Shown in pieces: positions 34,315-46,625 of a stretch of 64,000 bases of DNA. Made by a program: the position numbers and the translations under genes. This DNA is from Trichoplax sp. H2 (lineage: Eukaryota; Placozoa; Uniplacotomia; Trichoplacea), in the NCBI GenBank assembly GCA_003344405.1, contig NOWV01000285.1, positions 1-64,000 on the forward strand. The letters are read 5' to 3'. Below the pieces are notes generated by a model that did no database searches, was not told the DNA's origin, and worked only from the letters and a program-made list of their open reading frames with translations. The stretch's first letter is position 1. Each line of letters opens with the position of its first letter.

Positions 34315-37300
34315 TTAAGACAATAGGTGAAGCACTTGGGAAATTTTTGATGCACAAGCAGGGCAACGATCATCATCATCTACAGCTTTCAATGCACAGT
34401 CCATACAATACAAGTTATGACCACAGGGTACAAAAGCAGCTTTGATTTCACTTTTTCTGCAAACAGCGCACTCTTTGTAACTGCGTTGACTGCGCGTATG
34501 AGCAAGTTGCATATGTACGTTCTGTGAAGCGCTACTACTTTTTAACGAATTCTCATAGATAGGATGAGATGTGGATGTTAAAGGATTTGTTAAAGGATCA
34601 CTTCGTAGGCGCCTAGCACTTTGATGTTGATTACCAGTAGCTCCTGGATTGCCTAAAGGATCAACTTGCAGTGGATTTCGCCTCGGATTATGGCTGCTAC
34701 TGGGAAGTCCATTCAAACTACTCGTGCGTTTAGCTGCAATTCGGTTATATCTTACTTTTTCATTACCCCACAGATTCGGTGATTGGAGCTGTGGTGATCG
34801 AGTAGGCGTTGGTGAATCGATACCTAGATCATGATCTGAATCATTAAAATTGTAAGCGTTGTGATTATTGGTGTAATCTGAACCAACTTTGTTGCTAGGT
34901 CCACCATTAGAAACGCTAGAAAAGAAAAATGTATCAGTATTGGAAGCAGATGGTCTTCCAAATCCGGGGAAAGGTGATGAATTGCTCTGAAATAGCGCAG
35001 TCTGTGAAGGATATTCGGAACTCGATTGATAATCAGAGTCATCACCGTTAGTGTCAACAGTCCCTCCAGTTCTTGTAGCTATATGACCTTCGATCTCTTC
35101 TCTTGCTCTTTCCACGTTATCTTGTAAACCAGTTACTTCAAAGATTGGTTCTTTATCTCTTGATGGAGTTACAATGTAAGTATTAGTTTGTTGTTGAATT
35201 CTCTTAATAGTTGCACCTTTTGGCCCAACAACTAAACCAACCACACGATAAGGTACACGAACTTTAATTGTTACATGGCCAGGAGCATTAGGTGATGGAG
35301 GTCCATGGCTTGTGTTTCCTATACTACTGGTTACTACGTTACCAGTTGCAGCATTAGCTTTACGAGCTGCACGTATTTGCGAAAAGTGTTCAGCAGCGGA
35401 CTGAATCTCTCGTTTGGCAGCTACAACATCTTCCCGTCGTCCAGTGACTACAAATACAGGTTGTTCTCCGCGAACTGGGGTTTTAATATATGTATTTGTT
35501 TTAGCACGTAAGGCCTTAATTTTGCACCCTAAATAGATTATAATTCGTATTACATTATTACGGCGTATTAGAAGCTAAAATAATCAATCATGGGACCTTA
35601 AAAAGTATTTAAAATTTACACTCTTGAGTCATAGACTTAGTAGTAAGCAAGGATACTCCTATACCAAGTCAGGTCATACATACATAAATATCTATATTGT
35701 GCGATTATATTATAAACTGAAAATATCTCTACTTTTTTATTTTTCAAATATATTGCAGTTAGTAAGTAGTTACTTTATCTGCAGAGTGTACGAGTAATAC
35801 TATGTACAGTACTACATAGTAAAATTTTCGGTAAGCATAAACTACTGTATTCTCAAATGTGGAACAAATTAAGCTAGTAGATAGTGAATAAATAAATGTT
35901 TATTGTCCAATGAGTAAACACCCCAATTTTAAGTGGTCGATGATGCAATGTTGGAATATTATAACACAATTAATTAATCAACTAAAAATTGAGAACGGTT
36001 GTTGTAACTCGATCGCAAGAAAGCATCTAATGAAATAAGGTTAGCAGCAGTCGAAGGGCATTGTACAATGTACAGTACAGTATACGGATATGTTCGATAT
36101 CGTGATGTACTGTCGGCATAATATGTCAATATATGATTTTATTATGGCTAATAATGGTGTGTTCTAGAAATGTCACAATATGGAAATCAACAAAGGTGAT
36201 ATATAATTTGTGTCATCCACAGATAGTTGAGCTTAACCGTAAGCATACGTATACTATTACAGTACATAGTTCAGTGGTCAACAGTACTTCATACAGCAAA
36301 ATAAATAGTTACAGTATGAAATTTGGACTCGATACTATGAAGCAGTTTTAAACCGACAGTAAAAATATTTAACTGGTAAACATGTCATGAAAGCGTTTCA
36401 CGTCTGTTACTCAAGCATCATTTTTAAATGCGAACAATAAAGCTCCCAGCCTCCCATACTGCATAATGTCACTTAAATTATATACAGTGATGATCTTTGA
36501 CATCAATTTTATCGCAGTTGTCAGAGATCGAACGATTTCTGACAGTTTAAATCATAATCAACTCTTATAAACAAAATATTCACGCTCGGTGCATAGTGCA
36601 TACTGTACGACACTCTTAAATTATAGTACTGTACAGTACAGTCAAAGTTAGTACGGCGAAGCGTATGGATCGAGGTTTTCACGGTCTGATCTAGTTACGG
36701 ACCCATGGGGGTACAGTACTGGAACACAAATAACACGTGCGCACTTGGCAACCATGTACTGTACTGTACACTTGTGCTTGTACGCTGTGACAGCATTTTT
36801 ACGTACAGTACCATGACTATGTTTTGTTTACCACAGACTGTACTGTACAGTACTGTACCTTCTTACGGTTATCGCTAGTTATAGTATTACTGATTTACTG
36901 TACAGTAGTGTACTGTACCATACTGGCTTTTTCCTTGACTACTTCAATGTACCGTACAGACGGTTCTGTAAAATCGTATAGACACCATAGCATGGCCATA
37001 GACAGCACGACGCACTCAGTGACTTGATCCATGCAAAGGAGAAAACGACCGTACTTGCGCTACTGTATTAATGTACTAAGCGAAAAGTTCACGGCAGTAC
37101 AATCTCTACCACTACTAACGTGGATACTAGTAATTGTACTGTACTGTGCTGTACAGTATGGTTGTAGCGATTCTAGTACTGTAAACAGACAGAACACGAA
37201 TAACAACGTCAAACTTTCATTTTTCAAGTAGTCCCCTTACAAACTACAAACACACAAACAACAACAAATATTTAAAGTGTAACGACTTAAACTTTCAATA

Positions 37301-38187
37301 AGAACTACTACATCGAAAATATATATATTTTTTTTTACTAATCTTCGTCCTGATAAGTATTAGAGTTATGACTGAAGCAGAAAAGCATCGAACCATCATT
37401 TTACAAAACACGCAGCATAAATGACACGCTACAGTAATAATATCATTGTTGAGGTACCCGTACGAAAAATTCGTATATACGCGTACAGTAAGGAATTGAG
37501 GAAAGCAGGGCTTCAAATGATATGAGGAAGATATCCACTGGCACGTAAATATTACAGTATAGAATAGTTACATCTGCTACAATTAGTTAATTAAGCTAAT
37601 TTGCAGTGCTGTACATTGATAAGACTACAACAACCGAATTTTGAGTCTTGGGAAATGACAAAGAGTCAACTGAAATAAAGTTGCTGATAATATGCTGTGG
37701 TATAATTATATAATCGTTTGAACATCATGTACAGTAACGAGAAGTAAAAATACCCAGAAAACACCGATTCCTTCAATTTCCGCAACTAAGTAGTTTATAC
37801 CATTCATTAGCATGTTCGTTCTGTCAGGTGCACAGGAAAAATATCTTTCATACTTTATAATCTATTCTTACCTTGACGACCAACAATTTCAGCAACATGT
37901 TCAGAACTGGGTACAGGCACACATTCCGTAGTATTGCAGGACCTCCTTACACTACGAGCATCATTGCCACCATTTATATCCGAGAGGGGAGGCGTTTTAG
38001 AGTTAGGCTCATTTGGCGATTCGTCATCACTACTAAAACCTAGTATACTTAGATCCACCGCAAGCGAGATAGATTCATCATTTATCCCATTATTTCCACT
38101 TGCGGTTCCAACATTACTGCCATTCTGAAGGCAACCGTTACCTAACCTAGATTCCATGTCGGTTATATTAACTAACGAACTGGGCAT
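34315..38187 (-). CDS. MEX3: MEX3-family RNA-binding protein (two KH domains, C-terminal RING)
   Basis: Two coding exons: 38187-37872 and 35528-34315, joined through a GTAAGA donor and TTTAG acceptor in phase 1, predicting 509 aa. An in-frame TAG precedes the ATG by two codons. Residues about 39-52 carry a MEX3-like [11 protein letters not shown] motif. KH1 (about 88-155) starts with [20 protein letters not shown], with its GxxG loop split by the intron. KH2 (about 188-260) has GPKG at 207-210. A Ser/Asn-rich linker leads to a C3HC4 RING: C459, C462, C474, H476, C480, C483, C494, C497. Family members bind mRNA 3' UTRs, shuttle between nucleus and cytoplasm, and use the RING for ubiquitin ligase activity in cell-fate control. 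The protein ends 12 residues after the last Cys, as is typical. The family is metazoan, which anchors the organism. Downstream polyadenylation signal was not identified with confidence. Confidence 0.93.
35529..37871 (-). other. MEX3 intron with TACAG/CTGTA pentamer clusters
   Basis: A 2,343-nt intron splitting the KH1 GxxG loop. Between about 36060 and 37180 it contains repeated clusters of TGTACTGTACAGTACAG-type sequence (about 36065, 36630, 36760, 36840, 36900 and 37140). This part is also richer in CpG and GC than the neighbouring desert. Short open frames across it arise from the repeats and are not genes. Confidence 0.75.
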
Positions 38188-39744
38188 GGATTGCTACAGA
38201 AGATGTTTAGCTATTAAGATTTCACAGAACACAGAATGCTGTGTATCTCAGGTTTCTCGTTTACTCTAGCGTCTTTTTGACTCTAAGAATAATAGAAATA
38301 ATGAGTTAATTGAACTTATTTTATGCCCCCTTCTTCGAACAGGAAAATCTTGCAATTTTTATAAGTAAAATATTACCTGTTTGCGAACGCCGAAATTGGT
38401 GACTCTCTTCCCGGTCAAATAGCACAGTGGAAAAGAGAGACTACAGTATTGATATTATTATTTTCAAGTATAGTAATGGTCCAACTTTTCAAGTTGTTTG
38501 ATAGTACAGGTCAAAACTATTTCTGGACTCCAATACAATATATTAAAAGATAGTAGGGGATTTTTGTTTCAATCCTATCCAACCTTTTTCAAATTAAATA
38601 TTGCCTTTAAATTTTACTTAAGATCTGAAAAAAAGACCATAAACTTTGGTAAGTCTTTATTTAAGTAAGTATGCTATTACTAAACAAATTAGATTTTTAA
38701 TTAATTCAGATGTGGTATCGATATAGAAGTTAAGTGAAGAATTGATCAATTTTACAATATTTAAAAAATAAATCATTTACATCTACATCATCTAATAGGC
38801 TAACGGTAAATCCTACCCTAAGACTACAATCTTACACGTTGAAAGTTTACACACAGCAGAAATACGGTTCTTATTATCAATCCATCAACTATACTGTTCC
38901 ACAGATTATTGAGTAATAAGCTAGCGAGCGATCGGGACCATCATAGGGTACATCACGAAAGAGATACAACCGCTAAAGAAGTTGTAAATGTAGTGTAACT
39001 TTTTGACAATATAATATACACCTCATACTAGACACGTGTTATAAGGGTAATAAGGCCCCTAAATTTAGCCATGGTAATAGATTGAACGATTGAAGAAACA
39101 TTTTAAGGATCGAAACAATACTTGGTGATACGTAAGAATACGGGTAAGAAAACGGAGACGTTACGTAAAAAAAAATGGGCATTACAGCAATAATTAATTA
39201 GATTCAATGAATCGTTCCATTTGTTAAAATATAAAAGAAATATACCTGATTTAATATAAGGTGTATTGAATTTGAGTTAGAGAAAGTTTTATAACTTCTT
39301 CGCTTGCACACCTTAAATAGATTGTGCGGGCGATTTAATAGACATCCAAGGTAATATTGAGTATAAAAAATGACATTGTAAGATATGAAAAACTACGACG
39401 GTAAAATGGGTAACGTGCGACCAATTCTGAAACAGAGAACGTCAAGTCACGCTATCGTTCCAATTATTCATTTTATAAAGTTTTAGATTTATTAGACCAT
39501 GATAGCGTCTATTTCAATCATGATTGAAATAGTAACTGCTTCCGAGCAGTAGTACATTAGTGAAGCAAAAATAAACATGGAAAAAAAAAATCTACCATAG
39601 TCCATGTCACCATGTACGAGCACGAACAAAGTCGATACCTAACATCTACAATAATCTCATTCGTTACTAATTTAACCAACACTTTTGATTAAGCGTACGC
39701 TGACTGTGTTGCAAAAGCATGTATTGACACTGACACTACCGTAG
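38188..39744. other. MEX3 upstream region
   Basis: Contains the presumed 5' untranslated region and promoter of MEX3 (minus strand). No TATA box was identified. The only clear structure is the palindrome at 39509-39532, listed separately. Confidence 0.4.
39509..39532. repeat. perfect 24-bp palindrome
   Basis: CTATTTCAATCA followed immediately by TGATTGAAATAG, with no spacer. A small hairpin (ACTGCT, TCCG loop, AGCAGT) follows two bases later at 39535-39550. The pair could be a dimeric protein-binding site or a chance foldback. Confidence 0.7.
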
Positions 39745-41861
39745 CGTACGTACAGTACTGAACTGTACGTAGGTCGAAGTGACAAGCCGATCGTTTTAGT
39801 GGCGTTGAATCATGCTTTCATGGTAAGTTGAGTGTAAGTCTCAAGGTAAAAACCGCTTATTACTTTCTCTTCTTTGCAATAAGGGCAGTACTTTGCTGCT
39901 AACTATGAAAATTTTTCGCCTTGACTCCTTATCTGAATTGTAGTGGGCCGTATACATGCTCATAGTATTCAACTGGCTTTTTTAATTAACTATAGTCATC
40001 CAACGACGACGAGAGAATATTGAACTGTCAATTTTTATTTGGGGAAATCAACAGTACAGTATACTGTTCTTAGCAACTGTGAAAGAAAAACAAGGCAGAC
40101 TAAATGTGGCTTACTTTCTCAGAAATTACATCACTCTAAAGTCAAGCATAACGAAAATGGTAACATAGATACCAAGAAGGGTAATGTAAAGTTCACTGAC
40201 AACAGCAAGTAAAAATAATGGCACTTCACCATGCCATGAACAACTACGTACGCTCTTGTGAAAGTAAGTCTATTTGAAAATTTTTAAAGGTAGTAAAAGA
40301 ATCAATACGCATTTTCTCTTCCATTAATTTTCTTTACTTTTCGTAATGTACTTACCACAACCAATGTTTATTCGTTTGACTTGGAATCAGGAGAAAAAAA
40401 GGAACGTAAACTTACAAGTTGAAAAAATACAACACTAAATACGAACGACGACTTTTTCTGTCAATTTTAACTTAGCGTTTGCCGTAATAAGTAAGACTGC
40501 ACGACTGCAGTTATTAAACACAGTCGTTTGTACGCACTCAGCAACACGTCTTCAGACGAGAAAGGTATACAATAGAAGTCTCACACATGTACGCACGGTA
40601 CCAGCATTGTTCGTTCATCAAGTTTAGTACAGTACAGTACAGTCAATGAATAGTCGTCATCTATGTACGGTAATAATAATAATAGTAATAATAATGGTAA
40701 TAATAATACCCATAATAACAATGCAGTAATTGCAGTCTACAGCGAAGTATTGTAACTAAAGTGATTGATTTGTTATAGCCCGCCCCCTGCCACACTGCCG
40801 TGCCATTTTTTTACTGTACTGTACTGTACTGTACTGTATGGCTGACGATTACTGACGATGTACAGTACAGTACAGTACAGTACAGTACAGTCTGCACTGT
40901 ACACTGTACACTGTACAGTCGGTCAATCTTTCTGTTTTTGATCTCTGATACAGTACTGTACACTGTACAGTACAGTATGAACTGTAGGTTGTTGCTAAAG
41001 TCCAGTTGTCCAGTACTGCAGTACAGTACTGTACTTGATGACTGCTTTTTTTTCCGTACTGTACTGTCTGTTAGGACAGGTGTAAATTGGCAAGATTCCT
41101 GATCCCAGCTCCAAGTTATCATCACTTATCATGACTACTTCAAAGTGTAAATAGCTTGTGATTAGTAGAGCATCAGTATCCCTAGTACTAGCATTAGTAC
41201 AGTATAATATTGGATAGTAACATTTTGGACTTCTTTTTGATGACTTTATCACCTTAACACTTACTGTAGGCAGACCGTCAGAGGCTATGAGTACACAGTA
41301 GCGTAGTCAAGATTAATTAATTATGACTACAAATTTTGAGGAGCATGTGCTCTGTCAATGCCTTTATTTATTATTCTTATACAGTATGCCTACTGCAGAT
41401 TAATTTATGAGTAATATAGTAGAATTAAAACTGTATGAAAATACTGTACGTTAATAGCAGGGATTCTCGGTGTGCGGATAATGTGAAAATAGAAGTATTA
41501 CAAGGCATCAGCCTAGTCAAGGACATCGGTAAGGGCTTTCACCACGTTCGTAGCTCGTAGCAAAGAAGTGCGTGTACGCCTGTACGGGTCAATTAATTAT
41601 TGATGATTGATCCGCAAGAAACTCAACCTGCTACTCTAGTTGGCTACCGTACTGTGGCGTGTTTTAATACTGTACACTGTACAGTACAGTCATATCCATC
41701 AGCTCTCAACTCTTGAGTCACGTGGACACGAATCTACCGCTTTCATTGGTAAACTGTTTTATAAACAAAATATCATCTGTCAATATTCACATCAGGCACT
41801 GGCGCTTACTGTAGACTGTAGTACTGTATGTACAGTACTATAGTGTACAGTACTTTCACCA
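39745..41861. repeat. TACAG/CTGTA pentamer cluster upstream of MEX3
   Basis: Scattered runs of the TACAG pentamer and its complement occur at about 39748-39770, 40050, 40625-40645, 40812-41040, 41203, 41670-41692 and 41818-41855. The same word family fills the MEX3 intron but is nearly absent from the rest of the window. Overlapping 100-codon open frames on both strands here are produced by the repeats and are not genes. Confidence 0.8.
40812..40887. repeat. inverted repeat of pentanucleotide arrays, 27-bp perfect arms
   Basis: Five ACTGT units with flanking T and A (40812-40838) face the exact reverse complement, an ACAGT array (40861-40887), across a 22-nt spacer. Further ACAGT and CACTGTACA units follow to about 40918, and another inverted CTGTAC cluster lies at about 40950-41036. 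The arms could extrude as a cruciform or fold as a long RNA hairpin if transcribed. Confidence 0.9.
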
Positions 41862-44800
41862 GAATTGGCTAAGTAATTAATGCTGTACTGAAAACACTGG
41901 TATCAATGAATAGAATTGCCTGCATCACAGCCATCGCAGTGAAAGGACCACTGGCTAGCTCAATTTTGGACTATTCCATTCTCCATGACTTGATGAAATG
42001 GAAAACTCCAAGCTAATAAAAATCATAAAGCATAATTAACATCGTAAATTTTGATCAACTTCTGAAATGAGATCATTTGCTTTCTCATTTCACACGATTT
42101 CATATCTGACTCTTTAAATTACTATATATATTAGTTACCCTTTTAAGTGCCTACAGTCATATTTCCTAGTACTGCGTTCTACAGCTCTAGCTAATTATGT
42201 TAGCTAGTTGATTAGCTATGGCGACAATATTAACAATTTCCATGACTGCATAACTCAACTGCTTTCCTCAAAATGATTGTTAGAGTCAATGGCATCATCG
42301 AACCATGAGTAGCTAAGAACGATAATGTTTTGAAGCTGGCGTTACCCATTAATTCATGCTGTTGGCAACATCTTCCAATAAGTTATGGATTTACGATATA
42401 ATAATATACCGTAGAAAGAATAATCGTTACTGAGCTATTGATGATAATTACGTCGGTGTTGGTTTTATTTAATTGAAGCTCTATTTGATTTCATCACTGG
42501 CTTTGAATATCGCTTGTCTTATGCCACCGTCATTTACATGCAGGGATGGTTACTCATTTAATCTTCAGTGACTTAAGGTAGCTCTCTGTTGACTCAGGTT
42601 TTATATTTCTCTGCTTAAAATACATTTCTCACCTTATTCTATTCATAAGGGTAATATCACGCCCATTCATCTAATCTGCTTTAACAGCAGCCTCATCGAC
42701 TAGAAGAATTCGTTTTAGAAGTTAATTAAAATATAATCATCTATGTAGTGCGTGTGAGAAAGATGTAGGTATAAACACAAATGCATACGCAATGCTACGT
42801 CATTAAAGTTAGGGTCCTCTAGTTACAAAAATAGCTCATTCAAAAAATAATATCATAAGTTGGAGAGTATTTTTAATCCACAGCAACAACTACATGAGGC
42901 TTATACATTTACCCGTGACTAACATCTTACAAACAATGTAGCCTTTTTTGTCATACATATCAAGCCAATTTATTCCCTCTAGACAAGAGAAATTCAAACG
43001 TCGAAGCTAGCAGGTAATTATCTACCCCCACAGCATGTGAATGGCATCATGCCACGACCAACAAATAATAGAGTGGAAAGAAAGGAATTGAATCAATGAC
43101 GAGCTTACCTGACCTATAGTACAGTATCTACGATGCACTCTAATTATATCCTTCGTTTCTATTCGATACATCATGCATAGATTGGTTGATATTTATATTA
43201 TGTTCTAGAATCCATCATTCTTGCTATAAAACGATTGCAGATAATAAAAAATTGTAACAATAGTTAGAAGAGGAGGAGAATAATGTTTAAATAAATGGGC
43301 AAGTTGATCCATCAACTTTCTACTTTAGCCCTCCCACTGCGACTTTGTTGAATTAGAGCTGAGAAAAAAACAAAAAGAAAGAGAATATAAATGCAACTCT
43401 TAGTTCAATTATTGTATTGACTTGAAGGCGACAAAATACTGTTGAAATCGTTCCAGTCGTAACTAACTGTAGCTATTTATTGATTATTGTAAAGCCAGGA
43501 CAATTTCATCAACACCCATAGACAGCGTATCAAGAATTTTATTGTTATCAAGCCATTCTTGCATCTTCGACTATGATTCTTATGCTAATTATTTTGTCAA
43601 CTCTACTTCATGAATTAATAAAAATAGACTGTAAGTGCATGTATATTCAAATACTATTTGATTATCATCGCGTCAATACTACCACCAAACCCAGAAAAAA
43701 ATCGCTACCATTATCAACAAACTTCTAGATTTGTTTTTTCTTGTTTTTGTTTTAAAATTACTATTGTATAAAATTATAATCGTCAAAGTCTATTTGACAT
43801 CCCTATACATTCCTCCATAGCAATGACTTATCGATAAGATTAATCTTAATTCGAAAGGTCATGGACATAAAATAGGACTGATAATTAAATTTGGCTGTAT
43901 ATCATTGAATGATCGATTAGGTTATACTTTCCACAATCGTGATATGAAAGGAATTTAGCTTTAAAATACATCAGTGAGTTTATTCAGTATTATTAAAATT
44001 CATTTTAGAAATACATATGTATCTTATCTTAATATTTAACCTATTGTCGCTACCACAGTAATCAATCTAATTTCGTCTTTAATATCAAACAAACAAACTG
44101 TCAAGTTTATTAAAAAGTCAAAATTGATTGCATATAACGTATATGATTCCGTTATTAATATTCGTGGATATTACGTATTATTATTTGATAATGACCACGA
44201 TATGGATAAAATATGTACACAAAATGTAAAAGATGATTTTAGTACTGCATAGTATTCTTCCGTTAATAGTACAAGTAGAAGGAAAGAAAGGGAGTTGATC
44301 GAAAAAGACGACAATCAACATCATTAGAAGTTAAAAGACAATGCTCTATAAATACAATGATGAGTAATAGAAAGAATATGAATATCATCATTAACTGTTA
44401 AGAATGTCTACAGGTAGAAATTAAAAAGTAATATCTAAATGATGATAATTGAGCAATATCCTGGCGTGACCGGTAGAATCGATCGCGGTACATCATATCT
44501 TTAACGACATTATCTTGATGTGTAGATCTATCATCGATGACTGTACATTATATACCATTAATTACACTTTTCCCCATTAAAGCATGAAGGACGGCATGAT
44601 CCATCGACTGATTTGACAAGGTGTCAATCAGTTGATTATTGATTACTTTTAATGGATGGGAACAAAAACCAACCTACACAACAGCTTTATTGTTGTTGTT
44701 ATTAACAGCAAAATCTAGATATAGTTTTCGAACAAAACTATCAATCTCATTCTTTAACGTTATTTTCCATCCTATCCTATTTTACGGTCATTTTCAGCAG

Positions 44801-46543
44801 ATGATATATAATTTGACCAACATCAATCAGTTATTGATTCAAATTTATTATTTTCCTTTTTCTCCTACATTGTGAAATCAGATTATATTATTTATTTCCT
44901 TACCCATTCAATAGCAACATATGAGTTAACATATATTGGATTGGCAATATATCCAATCACCATTCATTGTGGTTTATTTCCTTTAAAGTATTCAAGACGA
45001 TAAAATCAGACTCTGATAAGTTAATATCATTACTATTCTCATTCAAAATAACTAAGCTAAGTTGATACTATTTTTTTACTCAGTTGCTTGTTAATAATAA
45101 GGTGTCCTTCTCTTGTTTTAAAATCCTAAAAATACTCATCTATCCCGCTGTGAATGATTACTTAACAAACAAGCGGACATCTTCTGCACTGCAGATGGTT
45201 ATATTCATACAGGCTAAGGCTATATGCAGTCCTGTAGAATAGCAATCAATAGATGAAGCTAATAACTATAATGAACTATCAAATCACCTCTGTTTTTATT
45301 CAATAAAGTATGACACATTGCAACTAATATCAGGTAGCATTCATAACACCATTATTAGTGTGAATATATTAGTAATAATATCTATCATCTCTTAATCATC
45401 TGTATTTGCTAAATAGGATTCTTATTACATGACGAAAATAGATATTATTCCACTATGAATGATAAGAAAGAACATAATCTAATATTACCTATAAATAGAT
45501 AGATCAATAGTAACATAAAAATTGATAATCAAGTTATTGAGTCGATTGGAACAGTATTAAAAAAGGAGAAATATGTTAGATATCGGTAATCCAATCTATT
45601 ACTAAATTAATTAGAGATTGCATAGCTACATTGCTCATTAATATTTGTAGCCATGAATAACCAAGATTCTTTAATTAAGTGAATCAAAATGTTTAAATAA
45701 TATTCAATATGATGATTAAGTTATTGCCAGCTGTAATTAAATAGCAGTCAACAATTTACTAATCACATCAATTTTCATATAAGTATTGTAACGGTAGTAA
45801 CTTAATGTGGGGTAATATTACCAATGATAGAAAGGAATCTAAATTGCTGGGATTCTAGAAACTGTTATCATTCAACACTGCATCATTGAATGATTATAAT
45901 TAGGATTATTGACAATTTGATAGGTTAATATTAGTGAGGCCTGTCTTGTTGTCTTATTGGCAAGTTTATTTAGTTATGTCGGCATGTTTTTTTCTTCTCT
46001 TTCTGTCTTTATTGATATAGTGCATATCATTATGTATACAAGTATGAGACAGTTGAAGACAATCAATTATTCCATGAGTATACAGACATGCAATGATTAA
46101 TTAACTCCTATTATTAACTTGATCAATCGTCTTCTTTCAACAAAACTTGAATTAGACCGCCTAGTATTCATTTCTAAATAATTACATTAACCAAAGTGGA
46201 ATAAATATGTGTAGACCAAAAATTTTTAAAATGATAGATTCGATTAAATTATCAATTTGACGTAAACGCACACATTACATTTATTTTTTATTTAATCTCA
46301 ACAAGCTTACGAATTACTCAACGTGGCAGCGTCGTAGATCTTACAGTATCCGCCATTTCTAAAAGTTGATTTATCTTAATTCTAATACTAGTATAGTAAG
46401 GTATAAATTTGCATATCATCATGAATCACCTTTTCTTTTTTTCGTTCTCTCCTTGCCTCTGTTAATCAAGTCTTCATCATATTGAACTAGTATACTTTCT
46501 AATTTGGAAGACTATTTGTTTATCTAAGAACATAAGGCCTTTT

Positions 46544-46625
46544 CCCTTCTATTCTTTACCCCCTCCTACTCGTTGCCTCCTCCTCCTTCTCTCCATCCCC
46601 TTCTCTCATACTCAGATTCACTTCT
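46544..46625 (+). repeat. polypyrimidine (C+T) tract
   Basis: About 80 bases almost entirely C and T on the plus strand, including CCTCCTCCTCCTTCTC. This is exceptional in an AT-rich neighbourhood. Such tracts can form triplex (H-DNA) or bind pyrimidine-tract proteins when transcribed; there is no gene nearby to which it could be assigned. Confidence 0.75.

Noticed and set aside
40800-41125. Open frames of about 100 codons on both strands
   Set aside because: They are produced by the period-5 TACAG/CTGTA arrays, which contain few stops; peptides are repeats of CTVQYS/YCTVLY type with no independent content.
44639-44875. Hydrophobic 78-codon plus-strand frame
   Set aside because: AT-rich low-complexity frame (Leu, Phe, Ile runs) with no family signal; expected by chance.
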